The notes under the pieces were generated by a model, which did no database searches, had not been told where the DNA came from, and saw only the letters and a list, made by a program, of their open reading frames with translations. Shown here piece by piece: positions 45,194 through 55,362 of a stretch of DNA of 64,000 bases. How positions within the stretch are numbered: the first letter of the stretch is position 1; each line of letters opens with the position of its first letter. A program made the translations under genes and the position numbers. Source of the DNA: JAGQYP01 sp041392305 (GTDB lineage Bacteria; Bacteroidota; Bacteroidia; Flavobacteriales_D; Crocinitomicaceae); assembly GCA_041392305.1 (NCBI GenBank), contig JAWKMJ010000017.1, forward strand, positions 1-64,000, written 5' to 3'.

Positions 45194-48138
45194 AATTGAA
45201 AGTCAGTTTTGAGGTTTTCTACTCTGGAATTTGGACTTTGAGTTCCATTTGTAATTTCCAGAACTTTTGTATTTAAATAGGTTTGAATTTCTGAAAGCAT
45301 CACCTTTCCATCTTTATTCAGATCCGCCTCTTTCGTTTTTAATCCGGTTATCAAGGAATAGGTAAATACACCATTATTCCATTCTGCTCCTTCTTTTGCG
45401 AATTCTGTCCCTGAAGCAGAAGAAATTACAGTTGCACCATTAGATTCACGGGTATCAGCAAAGAGCATTTTTGAAAGCTGAAAAGAAGATATTTGCTGGC
45501 CCGATTTATTTTGGACAGCGGTAACACCGGATCGAAATGCAACATCTTCTCCTTCTTCCACAATATTATCAGTAATCACGACTTCATCCTTATCTACTTC
45601 ACCTGAGTGACAAGCGTCAATCATAAAGAGTTTTTTGCGGCTTTTTGTTTTAGAAAGCATGTCTTCCAAGAACTCATAAGGGATACCTTTTTCAGCAGGA
45701 TGATAAAAATCCATATCATAAGCAGCATAGTAATAATCCAGTTTGTCATCTAAAACTCCATGACCTGCAGCATATAAGATCACAACATCATTGATCGAAG
45801 CGCCCTGAATAAATTTTTCTATGGCGTGCAAATTTTCTTTTGTTACCATACTATCCACAAAATTTTCTACCAGGACTTTTTTGAATGCTTGAGACTTTTT
45901 CAAGCTTGAAATCATGTCTTTTGAGTCTTTTGCAGCATAGTTCAAATTAAAATCACTCTGTTGGAAACGGGAAACCCCAATAGTTACAAGATACAAGTTT
46001 GGTTTTTCAATTTTTAGTTTGGATTCAAGGGAGAAAGCTTCTTTTAGTGATTTTACTCCTTTTTCATTAATAGCCAAAATTTCAATGTAATTTTCACCTG
46101 AGATGAGAGGTAGCTCAATTGTAGTTCGTACTAACCTTGAGGGAGAAAAATTCTTATCATAATCCACTGGAACTCCGTTAATCAGAATTTTGAAATCTAC
46201 TATTTTTTCGAGTGGGTGAGAAGCCTCTATTTTTAACAGGGCACGATCAGTTAAAGAGCCCAGATTTTCAGGTTGTTCAACATAGAGAACGGGCAAGTCT
46301 TTGGATATTTTGATGTCATCTAAAGTGATCCCTAATTTTTTTAATCTCTTCTGATAGGCTTTAAACATTTCATTAATTACAGCTTTATCGATAAAAGGCA
46401 ATTTTTCAAACACCAAATCAGGGCGGTTATATTTGATGTCAAATTGATCAAAAGGAAAAATATCTCCTTTCCAATTAAATGCTACATTCTCCAATGCGCC
46501 TTTGGAAGAGAAGTAATATTTTTCAGGATTCAACCAAAGAAAATCTCTTTGGCCACATAAATAGAGTGAAGAACTCTCTGTATAGGTCGACATATTCCAG
46601 AACTTAATACTTCCATCCCAGCTGCTGCTAACAGCAATATCATATTTTTTGTTGTAGGCCAATGAAGTGATGAGGTCGTTGTGATTACTTTCAAATCTGT
46701 TGATTACTGAATTCTTATTTTTATCAAAAATCTCAATAAAATTTCCTTGGATTCTTAAATTCCTACTTGAGAATTTGGCTCGAACTTCATTATCCGATTG
46801 ATCTAGAAAATGAGATTGCCAATTGATTTTTTTCCCATTGGCCAAATCACTAATCAAATTTTCAGAGGCCTCTTTCATGATTTGTTTAGTCAATCTTATT
46901 TTATTTTTTTTCAAATCCCATTTACCTAACCACAATTCACAATAAGAAAGCATCGCCGGATTTTCTTCAAAAGGTTTGGTTTTTAATACTTTAAACCATT
47001 GCACATCTCCTTCTTGTTGATCCAATGACACAATGGAATACCGCCAACCTTGTAATTTTTGATCTTCAGAAAAATAAATTCGATTTGAAATTACATTATT
47101 GGAAAGTAGATTGATAGATCTCAAAATGCCATTATTATAGCCAATTAAAAGCTGTTCATCATCTTCCGAAAATTTGCATGCATTAATGGGGTTGGCTTCT
47201 CCTTTCAACAACTTTGTCAACTTGGCATATTTCAAGTTCCATTGGATAATATTTCCTTCATAATCAGAAGTGAAACAAGAGTTCCCACTGCTATCCACTA
47301 CTACGGCTGTAACTTCAGAAATATGTCCTTTTAAATAGGCATAAGTCGTAAATTTATCTTTATTAATAATCTCAACCGCTCCATCAGATCGGGCAAACAT
47401 AATCTTGTCTGAGATCATAGCCACTCCATTAATTCCTACTGTTCCAGAATTTAACGAGTAAATTTTTTCTGTAAGTTGATCAAAATCAAAGTAATAAACA
47501 GATCCATTCAGGTCTCCTATCACGAGTTCATTATTGAAGGAATGAATGGAAAGGGCGGTGGTGTTAATATTCTTTACAATATTTAAGTCAGTTTCATTGA
47601 TGACATTCGTAGATTTATTTCGTTTTCCTCCAAATACGATATAACCTAGGTTTTTCATATAATGTAGGGCGTCGTAATATCCGTAGGCGAGAGATTTCAA
47701 TTTTTCAATTTTACCTTCTTTTATCAAATAGAGAAAGCGGGTTCCAACAGCTATATTTCCATTATTGGAATTGGTAGCAATTGATTTTACTTCGTACTCA
47801 AACGGACCATATTTCTTGATTTCTTTAAGACTGGCAGCATTCCATAATTTAACAGTTTTGTCGTCACTACAAGAAACCAATATAGAGTCATTTAGAAATT
47901 CGATTTTATTAATTGCGCCTTGATGAGCGACTACCTCTCCTTCTTGTTTTCCAGTTTTAATATCCCATAGCACAATTTTTGAATCTTTTCCAGCGGAATA
48001 CATTTTTGTGCCTTCAGGATTGAGTGCTAAAGAATTGATCTTTCCAGCATGTCCTGTTTGTATGATTACTTTCAAATCATTTTGACCCAAAGAAATATTG
48101 AAGCACAAAGCAAGAAGCAGTACAAGTCTAGTTTTCAT
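45187..48138 (-). CDS. Secreted WD40-caspase protein, module 2
   Basis: 983 residues. Signal peptide MKTRLVLLLALCFNISLGQ. WD40-type repeats (about 25-345: MYSAGKDSKIVLWDIKTGK, LVSCSDDKTVKLWNAAS), a further blade near 485-520 (AVSSSWDGSIKFWNM), an Ig-like linker, and a caspase domain from about 695. The dyad is complete: His in YAAGHGVLDDK (near 790) and Cys in MIDACHSGEVDKDE (near 841). The C-terminal EF-hand-like ADLNKDGKVMLSEI matches module 1. Similarity to module 1 runs over the full length, showing a whole two-gene duplication. Upstream is the alpha-2-macroglobulin gene, separated by a terminator. Confidence 0.92.
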   Translation of the reverse strand: MKTRLVLLLALCFNISLGQNDLKVIIQTGHAGKINSLALNPEGTKMYSAGKDSKIVLWDIKTGKQEGEVVAHQGAINKIEFLNDSILVSCSDDKTVKLWNAASLKEIKKYGPFEYEVKSIATNSNNGNIAVGTRFLYLIKEGKIEKLKSLAYGYYDALHYMKNLGYIVFGGKRNKSTNVINETDLNIVKNINTTALSIHSFNNELVIGDLNGSVYYFDFDQLTEKIYSLNSGTVGINGVAMISDKIMFARSDGAVEIINKDKFTTYAYLKGHISEVTAVVVDSSGNSCFTSDYEGNIIQWNLKYAKLTKLLKGEANPINACKFSEDDEQLLIGYNNGILRSINLLSNNVISNRIYFSEDQKLQGWRYSIVSLDQQEGDVQWFKVLKTKPFEENPAMLSYCELWLGKWDLKKNKIRLTKQIMKEASENLISDLANGKKINWQSHFLDQSDNEVRAKFSSRNLRIQGNFIEIFDKNKNSVINRFESNHNDLITSLAYNKKYDIAVSSSWDGSIKFWNMSTYTESSSLYLCGQRDFLWLNPEKYYFSSKGALENVAFNWKGDIFPFDQFDIKYNRPDLVFEKLPFIDKAVINEMFKAYQKRLKKLGITLDDIKISKDLPVLYVEQPENLGSLTDRALLKIEASHPLEKIVDFKILINGVPVDYDKNFSPSRLVRTTIELPLISGENYIEILAINEKGVKSLKEAFSLESKLKIEKPNLYLVTIGVSRFQQSDFNLNYAAKDSKDMISSLKKSQAFKKVLVENFVDSMVTKENLHAIEKFIQGASINDVVILYAAGHGVLDDKLDYYYAAYDMDFYHPAEKGIPYEFLEDMLSKTKSRKKLFMIDACHSGEVDKDEVVITDNIVEEGEDVAFRSGVTAVQNKSGQQISSFQLSKMLFADTRESNGATVISSASGTEFAKEGAEWNNGVFTYSLITGLKTKEADLNKDGKVMLSEIQTYLNTKVLEITNGTQSPNSRVENLKTDFQLW

Positions 48139-48229
48139 CGAAAAAGGTTTGAGCGAAAATAATAAAAATCTAGCTTCAATGAAACGTTACATTAAACTTA
48201 GTCACTTATTCTTCAATGAGATAGACATG

Positions 48230-48277
48230 AAAAAACCTCCAAAACATCAAGCATATCAGCTACTTAATGTTTTGGAG
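48230..48277 (-). terminator. Terminator of the alpha-2-macroglobulin gene
   Basis: Perfect 11-bp stem CTCCAAAACAT/ATGTTTTGGAG with a 19-base loop; on the minus strand it is followed by GG and six T residues. It separates the macroglobulin gene from caspase module 2. Confidence 0.82.
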
Positions 48278-48305
48278 TAGGGCAGATACCCAAAATTGAG
48301 TATTT

Positions 48306-51300
48306 TTATTCCACAATGACTCGGATACCTTCTGAATGGCTTGTAAATTCAGGCGCGTACATGCATTGGGCAGTGGTAATTCCATTTGAAAATTTTCCTT
48401 TTTGTGTGGCAAACATTTCATATTCGAAAACATAAGTTCCTTTTGGTAATTGTCCAAAGAAGAAATTTGTTGCCGCATCTTTAGTTGCCTCGTAGTAACC
48501 CAGACCATCTTGCCACTTGTACTGAGAAAGTACATTCAATGGTTCGAAGGACGAAGCACGCATGTCTTTCAGATGCACATATTCCATGTCGCGATCAACT
48601 CGGATTTCAATACGTACTTTGATCTTGTCACCTACTTTGATTGGTTTGGACGTGATCGGTTTTAATACAGGTCCGTTATCCGTGTTGGTGACCACGAAAA
48701 GGTCTTTCTTAATTGAAAGCGGTGTTTCGTGGAAAGTGATTTTATCAAGCTGTTCAAAATATTGCCAGTACAGGGCTCCCCAAGAAACAGTTTTGGAATT
48801 GGATTTTACTTTTACTTGTCCCATTTCTGGCTTAATGGCATCTCCTTCCCAGCTGGTTTTGAAATAGCCTGTTCCGGGTTCTGGCTTCACGTTGTACGGA
48901 CTTTCTTTTCCTTTTGAATTGTATCGAATAGGCTCATTTCCTATTTGAATATCCGGATAAACGGTCTCAGAAAGTAAATCATCTCCAGTTAAGAATAAGG
49001 CATAACAAGCTTCTGTAGTGGCTTTTGTTGTGGGCCATTCATTGGTCTGTTTTTGTTTGATCAACCAGGTTTTCATTTCATCCACACTGTTCAAATCCTC
49101 TGTGATTTCATAAAATGCTTCGATCAATAAGGCTTGAGATTCAATTGGAGCTTGGTACCAGTAATAACCACTTCCTTTATTTTTCCAATACATTCCCAAT
49201 TCATCATGCAAGATTGATTTTTCCTTCAATGATTTCATGATATCCTGTGCAAAGGCTTTTTGATCATTTCTGTGCATTGCCAAAGCCATCATTCCTTGAG
49301 AGTAAGGGTTAAAGTTTAACCAGAATAGTTTGGCTTGTCTTTCAAAATAATCGATAGCTTCCTGCAATTTTTTGGACTTACTATGATCAGGGAAGAAACT
49401 ACGTGTATACAAATAGTGGATTTCATCATACCCGATCATTTGTACTTTTTCATAATTGTCTACATGCTTTTTGATCCATTCATATCTTTCGATGAATTCA
49501 CCATCAATAAAGGAAATTCCTTTGTTCACCATGGTTTTGATCTCGTAATTTGATTTGATGCTTTTCACCCCAAGCTTATCCAAATGCCCGAATCCACACA
49601 TGATGTGTTTCGTGATATAATAGCTTTCCGGCCCATTTTTAAACCAAGGCCATCCACCATTGTACTTTTGGTTTTGCTTCAATTTTCTCAAGGCACGATC
49701 TAATTCGTTCGACATTCTATTCAAATCAAATAAAACACCGATTCTTCTTTTTCTTGCTGATTCATCTTTAGCGTTCAAAAGCCATGGAGTTTCTTCCAAC
49801 ATGACTCCCTTCAATTCCTGATTTTTCTCCAAATTGGATAAGAAGGCTTCCGGAGAATAGTTTTTCCAAGCATCAAAAATCTCTTTGATCTTTGGGTTGG
49901 AGTTCATGATGTGACTAGCAATCGAATTCGAATAGAATCGAGAGAATGTTTGCTCGTTACACTCGTACGGATATTCCATGATGTACGGCATGGCCTGAAT
50001 CGCATACCAAGCCGGATTTGGAGTGTATTCCAAGGTTAATCGATGGCTTTTTAATGTAGAGCTTGGCTGAGATTTAAACAGTTTCTCAAATGTGAAAGTT
50101 TTTGATTTTCCAGCTTTCAGACTCATTGGCATGGATTCCGTTACCAGCATTCTGTTCGTTAAAACTGGAATTGGTTTTTCTTCCCCATCGGAAAATTTGG
50201 CAGTTTGAGCAACCACTTTGTATTTCACGGCTCCCATTCCTTCCGGTATAATCAATTTCCACTCAACACTGGTACTCAATTTTGCTTTTGTTTCGAAGGT
50301 CTGAGTTTGGTTTTCCATTTTGAAATCACCACTCACTTCATTTCCTGTAAACGGATCGATTAGTTCCAGTTTGATGTTTCCAGACTGTACTTCATCCGTT
50401 AGATTGGAGATTTTTGTGTTGAAATAAATAGTATCCATTTCTCTAAAAAATCTTGGATCATTTGGGAAAACCATCAAATCTTTCTGAGTAACAATTTCCT
50501 TTTGAATCGTTCCAATTTTCAGGTCTTTGGTATGTGCTAATGCTAAAAATTTCCATTTAGTTAAAGCATCTGGCATCGTAAATTTAATTTTTACCGTACC
50601 ATCCGACTCGGTATATAAATTGGGATAAAAGAAGGCAGTTTCGTTAAAGTTTTTTCGAATTTGAACATCTTTCCCAGCACCATTCTTATCGCGGCGAGTA
50701 TCCAATGAATTGGTTCCATCAATAACTGTTGAGTATGGGTCTTGTTTTAAATCACCATCTTTACTCTTTCCTCCTTCACCATAGGCAAACGCCGCATCCT
50801 CACTGTCTTCTTCCAATGCGATTTCGTCCATAACTACGCCACCAACTGCGGCAGGGGCAGGAGCTTCGTTGTAGGCTTCTTTTTCTTCGAGTTTTTTCAT
50901 TTTTTCTCCACCTGCACTTCGGTTGTAATTCCCTGTACTTGTAGTTCTATAATTGTAGGAATAATAGGAATTATAGTAGGTCGGATTGAAATAAAACCAA
51001 TCGAGGTTATAGTAACTTACTCCACTAGCGTAGATATATGAATTCCAGTTGTGCTGTCTCAAATTTCCATTTTGGATATTGGTTCCAAATCCTATTTGCC
51101 ATCTCAACTTTTGGTAATAGGAATCGCGCACATTTAGGTAAAAGGAATTGCTGGCAAACTCATCCAAAGAAGCATCGTACATAGTTGCCAATACTTCGGC
51201 TAAAACTCCTTTGTTTTCATGGTCTTTAATTTCTAATGTCCATTCTTCCTCGGTTCCCGGATATAACTTATCCCTGAATGTAGAGAAGGTTAGATCCAGA

Positions 51301-54300
51301 TTTTTATCAGAGTAAGGAACATTGATTGTCGCGTGATAGTTGAATTCTCTGTTGTCATAATTGGTATTGAAAGAATAGGAAATATTTCCTCTATGCTCTT
51401 CTTTGATTGGAATTCGAATGAGTTTGGCATTTTGATTCAAATCGATCCATTTGCGTTCGACCAATTTACCCTTTACTTCCAGTTCATAAAGCACTTTAAT
51501 GTTTTTGGCTTTTGTTCCAACCATGATCAGTAACTCTTCTCCAGGTTCAATCCAGGTCTTACTATTCTGAACAAACAAAACCTCATTATTTGGGATGCTT
51601 TTTGATTCGAAAGATAGCACAGTGAAATAACGAATGTCTTCAATGGTATTGCCATATTTGTCGGTACTTTTTGCTGAATATTTATAGCTCCCAGTGACAA
51701 GACCTTTTACTTTAGAAAGATCCAAAACATTGTTGTCTTCTCCTTTTGTAGACAATTTTCTAGAAAACAATTCTTTTTCTACTTCCCATTTATACATCTG
51801 ATTCTCATCCTCATATTCATAACCAGGGAATCTTGAGTGAAAAGATTCTTTGGACCATCCTCTTTGTCCGGGTTTTTCGAATAAATACGTTTTCATAGGG
51901 ACATCTGGAACCTTTAATTTCTCAATTTTAACCTGGACATCAGTTTCCAACTTTTCTCCATTTAGATTGTTGGCATAGACATAGTATTCTAGTTTTTTAT
52001 TTTCAAGATTTACTTGTTCGGGCAAATTCGAACTCAATTCAAATCCGGTATAACCGGCATAGACTACTTTTGTAGCAGAATGAGTTTCACCATTAATGTC
52101 GGTTACTGTGGCATAAACAGTATAGGAGTATTTGGGTTGAAATTTTTGCTCAATACTCTCATCCGGCTTAGCAGAAAAACGAATTTTAAATTCTCCTTTA
52201 TCGTCGGTTTCGATATCGCCATTTTTAATTTCAAACGAAGTACTTCGAGGTGAATACCCCCATCTCCAATAACACCAACTAGGGAAATAAGCGTTTCTCG
52301 TAACGCGATAATTTACTTTTGCTCCGTCAATCATATTTCCTGCAAAAGCTTTAGCAAAACCAATTACTTCAATATCATCACCTACCCTGAATTCTCCTTT
52401 AACTTTATTGAAATCAACTTCAAATTTTGGTCTTTTATATTCCTCTACACGAACATATTTGCTGCCATAGGAAGTATAGATTGTCATATTACCTGTAACA
52501 ACACCTTGAGGTGCAGTGAAAGTACCTTCAAATGTTCCAAATTCGTTTGAAGTAACCTGAACATCTGCAATCTTTTGATAATTGTAATCTTTGAGAGTGA
52601 CAGTAGTAGAGAAGTTTGGAACAATTTTCGGATCCTTGCGATCTCCGTTCCACACAATTCCTTTAAAATAAATTTCTTGTCCTGGTCGATAAATGGCACG
52701 ATCTGTAAATATTTGAATTTGATTTCTCAGATACGGTTTTGAATTATATGGCTGATACAAATAACCACTGGAAGGAATAAAATCGTCCTTGTACTTCACC
52801 GTATACTGATAATTTTCGTAGCGTTTACCTTTGGTTTTTACCATTCCATTTTCATCTGTTGTAAAATTCCCAAGAGTTTTTTTGATGTATTTTCTAAGTT
52901 TGTAGTTATACTCTCTTGAAAATAGTTCCACATTGGCTCCTGCGATTGGACTTCCATTGGTTCTATCGGTTACAAAAACTTCTATTTCTTCTGTATCTTG
53001 ATTGGTTCTTTGTTTCGACATTAAACCTGTGGATCGATAAGTAGAATATGACCATGCTTCATTTCCTTTATCTAGTTCTTCACTAGAAGAAAAAGTAATG
53101 ATATAATGGCCTTTTTCAAGTCCAGGGATTTCATATTCAGTGGAATGCCAATTAAAATCCTGAATATCTTTCAGTTCAATTGTTTTTTCAAAAATGGGTT
53201 TCTGATTATTTAATTTTTTTGAAGCTTTTTCAAAATCGTCATTTTCCCATTTTTCCTGATCGTAGTCATAGATTCTGTAGTAAATTTTTGGCACATTTCT
53301 GTAGGAAAAGCGTACAATTCCTGATGCATTTGGCAGGGCTGCAGTCTCGTTTTGATGACTCATGCTCTTGTTCTCTATTTCTTTTTGCAATTGTTTGCAG
53401 AATTGTGCACCAATAGTTCCTTCGTATTTTTCTATGATTTCTCCACAAATTTCATGTGCTCTAGCTTTATCTTTTTTGTGTGCTTCACCTTTTTTCTCAT
53501 CATAAAGGTTGCCGTCTATGCTGATTTTTTTTGCGATTCGATACATGATTTCGGGGTACATCACTTTGTGGTCAGCATAGGTATTTGACATGGATTTTAA
53601 AGTCGCCATGTATAAATCTTCTTTGTTTTCAACAGTTGAATAATCCTTTGCCCATTCCAATCGTTTTAAAGTGAGATCAATTAGAGCGATCGGATCCTTG
53701 TCTTTCAAATGTTCTTTGGTAAGAAATTGATACACTTTAAGGGCAAAAAACTTGGTCGACAAACTGTCATTGGTAACTAGATAAGTATCCGCAAAACGAG
53801 AGGCATCTTCTAAAAAGTAAGGTTTGTTGAAATTGAAAGTTTCAGCAGATCTTGTGGGTACATCGAATTCTGTATTCTGAAAAAAGTCAATGGCTCGGTG
53901 ACCTACCAAATCTAGTAAAGTTGGACGTCTTAAAACGCTTTCCTTATTTAAAGTGGTTAATATTGCTGAATAGTCTGCGATATTATTTTCTTTCAAAACA
54001 TTTAAATCTGATACGGACATCATGTAGTGATTTCTCGTTTGTTCAGCAATGGTTTTCAAATCCCAGGTTTCAATGTCTTCTATTTTCATGTCTACTACCT
54101 GAGTTCGGTTATAGATTCGGTATCTATTACGCTGATAATAACCCCAATACACTTCTGCCAAGATAGAATGTGCAACTGATTTTGCAGGTTCAGGAAGGGA
54201 TTCTACCAGTAGTCTTAGATCATTAACCGCAGTTGGATAATCATCTTCCATTAAAAATGCATTGTATTTTATAGTAAACACGGTAGCTTTAATGATCTGA

Positions 54301-54605
54301 GGATAATTGTTTTCCTTTATTGCTTTTTCCTTGATTTTCAATACTTGCTCGTGACCAGATTTCACCAAACCTTTCTGTTCAAGCGAATCCACTAAATCCC
54401 ATTCCTTTTCATAACGATCAAAACGCTCAGGACGTTCTCCTTTAGGAACAACCACTGGTTTAGCATGGCTATTTTTGATCTCTTTAGAATCCGTCTTCTT
54501 CTCTTCACTTTTGACTTTCGACTTTTGACTTTCGACTACCAAAGTCACAGCTCCGATTCCTAAAACAGAAATAATTAGTGCGAGTGCTAAAATCTTAATT
54601 TTCAT
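48306..54605 (-). CDS. Alpha-2-macroglobulin family protein
   Basis: 2,099 residues from the ATG at 54605; the frame is open to 54680, but that extension lies upstream of the -7 box and precedes the hydrophobic N-terminus MKIKILALALIISVLGIGAV. A helical region (about 50-420), macroglobulin MG domains (IYRPGQEIYFKGIVW near 640), the A2M region (FYPNLYTESDGTVKIKFTMP near 1325) and the thioester/TED region follow. The thioester motif is CNEQ (YPYECNEQTFSRF, near residue 1548), so Cys and Gln are kept. The family traps proteases in the periplasm or at the surface. A heptanucleotide repeat encodes the linker behind the membrane segment. The neighbouring caspase genes could be functional partners (inference). 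Confidence 0.92.
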   Translation of the reverse strand: MKIKILALALIISVLGIGAVTLVVESQKSKVKSEEKKTDSKEIKNSHAKPVVVPKGERPERFDRYEKEWDLVDSLEQKGLVKSGHEQVLKIKEKAIKENNYPQIIKATVFTIKYNAFLMEDDYPTAVNDLRLLVESLPEPAKSVAHSILAEVYWGYYQRNRYRIYNRTQVVDMKIEDIETWDLKTIAEQTRNHYMMSVSDLNVLKENNIADYSAILTTLNKESVLRRPTLLDLVGHRAIDFFQNTEFDVPTRSAETFNFNKPYFLEDASRFADTYLVTNDSLSTKFFALKVYQFLTKEHLKDKDPIALIDLTLKRLEWAKDYSTVENKEDLYMATLKSMSNTYADHKVMYPEIMYRIAKKISIDGNLYDEKKGEAHKKDKARAHEICGEIIEKYEGTIGAQFCKQLQKEIENKSMSHQNETAALPNASGIVRFSYRNVPKIYYRIYDYDQEKWENDDFEKASKKLNNQKPIFEKTIELKDIQDFNWHSTEYEIPGLEKGHYIITFSSSEELDKGNEAWSYSTYRSTGLMSKQRTNQDTEEIEVFVTDRTNGSPIAGANVELFSREYNYKLRKYIKKTLGNFTTDENGMVKTKGKRYENYQYTVKYKDDFIPSSGYLYQPYNSKPYLRNQIQIFTDRAIYRPGQEIYFKGIVWNGDRKDPKIVPNFSTTVTLKDYNYQKIADVQVTSNEFGTFEGTFTAPQGVVTGNMTIYTSYGSKYVRVEEYKRPKFEVDFNKVKGEFRVGDDIEVIGFAKAFAGNMIDGAKVNYRVTRNAYFPSWCYWRWGYSPRSTSFEIKNGDIETDDKGEFKIRFSAKPDESIEQKFQPKYSYTVYATVTDINGETHSATKVVYAGYTGFELSSNLPEQVNLENKKLEYYVYANNLNGEKLETDVQVKIEKLKVPDVPMKTYLFEKPGQRGWSKESFHSRFPGYEYEDENQMYKWEVEKELFSRKLSTKGEDNNVLDLSKVKGLVTGSYKYSAKSTDKYGNTIEDIRYFTVLSFESKSIPNNEVLFVQNSKTWIEPGEELLIMVGTKAKNIKVLYELEVKGKLVERKWIDLNQNAKLIRIPIKEEHRGNISYSFNTNYDNREFNYHATINVPYSDKNLDLTFSTFRDKLYPGTEEEWTLEIKDHENKGVLAEVLATMYDASLDEFASNSFYLNVRDSYYQKLRWQIGFGTNIQNGNLRQHNWNSYIYASGVSYYNLDWFYFNPTYYNSYYSYNYRTTSTGNYNRSAGGEKMKKLEEKEAYNEAPAPAAVGGVVMDEIALEEDSEDAAFAYGEGGKSKDGDLKQDPYSTVIDGTNSLDTRRDKNGAGKDVQIRKNFNETAFFYPNLYTESDGTVKIKFTMPDALTKWKFLALAHTKDLKIGTIQKEIVTQKDLMVFPNDPRFFREMDTIYFNTKISNLTDEVQSGNIKLELIDPFTGNEVSGDFKMENQTQTFETKAKLSTSVEWKLIIPEGMGAVKYKVVAQTAKFSDGEEKPIPVLTNRMLVTESMPMSLKAGKSKTFTFEKLFKSQPSSTLKSHRLTLEYTPNPAWYAIQAMPYIMEYPYECNEQTFSRFYSNSIASHIMNSNPKIKEIFDAWKNYSPEAFLSNLEKNQELKGVMLEETPWLLNAKDESARKRRIGVLFDLNRMSNELDRALRKLKQNQKYNGGWPWFKNGPESYYITKHIMCGFGHLDKLGVKSIKSNYEIKTMVNKGISFIDGEFIERYEWIKKHVDNYEKVQMIGYDEIHYLYTRSFFPDHSKSKKLQEAIDYFERQAKLFWLNFNPYSQGMMALAMHRNDQKAFAQDIMKSLKEKSILHDELGMYWKNKGSGYYWYQAPIESQALLIEAFYEITEDLNSVDEMKTWLIKQKQTNEWPTTKATTEACYALFLTGDDLLSETVYPDIQIGNEPIRYNSKGKESPYNVKPEPGTGYFKTSWEGDAIKPEMGQVKVKSNSKTVSWGALYWQYFEQLDKITFHETPLSIKKDLFVVTNTDNGPVLKPITSKPIKVGDKIKVRIEIRVDRDMEYVHLKDMRASSFEPLNVLSQYKWQDGLGYYEATKDAATNFFFGQLPKGTYVFEYEMFATQKGKFSNGITTAQCMYAPEFTSHSEGIRVIVE
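54507..54538. repeat. Heptanucleotide tandem repeat (ACTTTYG), coding
   Basis: Four and a half copies of ACTTTTG/ACTTTCG, period 7. It is inside the macroglobulin gene and encodes ESQKSKVKSE directly after the N-terminal hydrophobic segment. Confidence 0.92.
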
Positions 54606-54634
54606 TGGGATTGATTTTATTTTCGTTGAAATTA

Positions 54635-54642
54635 CAAATTTA
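54635..54642 (-). promoter_or_regulatory. -7 box of the macroglobulin gene
   Basis: Minus-strand TAAATTTG, 29 bases before the ATG at 54605. It argues for that start over the upstream ATG at 54680. Confidence 0.45.
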
Positions 54643-54681
54643 TTTACTGAGCCGTACAGTCGACTTTTGAAATGGTTCAAT

Positions 54682-54689
54682 TATTTTTG
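54682..54689 (+). promoter_or_regulatory. -7 box of the 83-residue gene
   Basis: TATTTTTG matches TAnnTTTG, 14 bases before the ATG at 54704; no ideal TTG at -33. Confidence 0.35.
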
Positions 54690-54703
54690 TCTCAAAAAAG
54701 AAG

Positions 54704-54955
54704 ATGCGACACTTAGAGGATATTCCACATCATACATTCAAAATAAGTCTACACAATTACAATTCAAAATACCTCGTACAGATCGAATGGGGACAATATG
54801 TGCAAACATTCAAGATCAATGAAGGCGATGTCATGGGAAAAAATCATGTCAAAGATTTAATCACCGATGAGCTACTTGAAAACTGCATGAGAAGATTCAA
54901 ACAAATGCATGAAGACTGGTACAAGGCGTTTAATGGGAAGGATTTGAAGGAGTAG
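54704..54955 (+). CDS. Small hypothetical protein
   Basis: 83 residues (MRHLEDIPHHTFKISLHNYN ... HEDWYKAFNGKDLKE). The pattern is two or three short strands (KISLHNYN, KYLVQIEWGQYVQTFKI) followed by two helices (VKDLITDELLENCMRRFKQM). No family recognised. Its own -7 box and a start ATG in the right place support translation. It is divergent from the macroglobulin gene and followed by a duplicated non-coding stretch. Confidence 0.65.
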   Translation: MRHLEDIPHHTFKISLHNYNSKYLVQIEWGQYVQTFKINEGDVMGKNHVKDLITDELLENCMRRFKQMHEDWYKAFNGKDLKE

Positions 54956-54984
54956 GAGTCTGTAGAAAAGATCGTTCGTCACTT

Positions 54985-55303
54985 AAAGACACTAGACGCA
55001 AGACACAAGACACAAGACAACAGATTTTTTAAATTTTTCAGAAAACTGAAATACAAAAGAAATTGCTTCAGCAAACTGGAAACAGCCAATGTCTGAAAGC
55101 GCAGCGATCTTGTATCTAAAAGCGACGGCAGGAGCGATCTGATGGTCTGTAAAAGACACTAGACGCAAGACACAAGATACAAGACAACAGATTTTTTAAA
55201 TTTTTCAGAAAACTGAAATACAAAAGAAATTGCTTCAGCAAACTGGAAACAGCCAAAGTCTGAAAGCGCAGCGATCTTGTATCTAAAAGCGACGTCAGGA
55301 GCG
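54985..55303. repeat. Two direct copies of a 152-bp sequence
   Basis: Copies at 54985-55136 and 55152-55303 (period 167) differ at only a few positions. Each starts with heptanucleotide repeats (AGACACT, AGACGCA, AGACACA, AGACACA, AGACAAC) and continues with a unique part containing AAGAAATTGCTTCAGCAAAC. I see no gene in 54956-55362; small frames in it are not conserved between copies. Confidence 0.93.
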
Positions 55304-55362
55304 GTCAAATCATCTATAAAACCAACCAATTTCATTATTATGCGTTTCAAATAAAAAAACCT

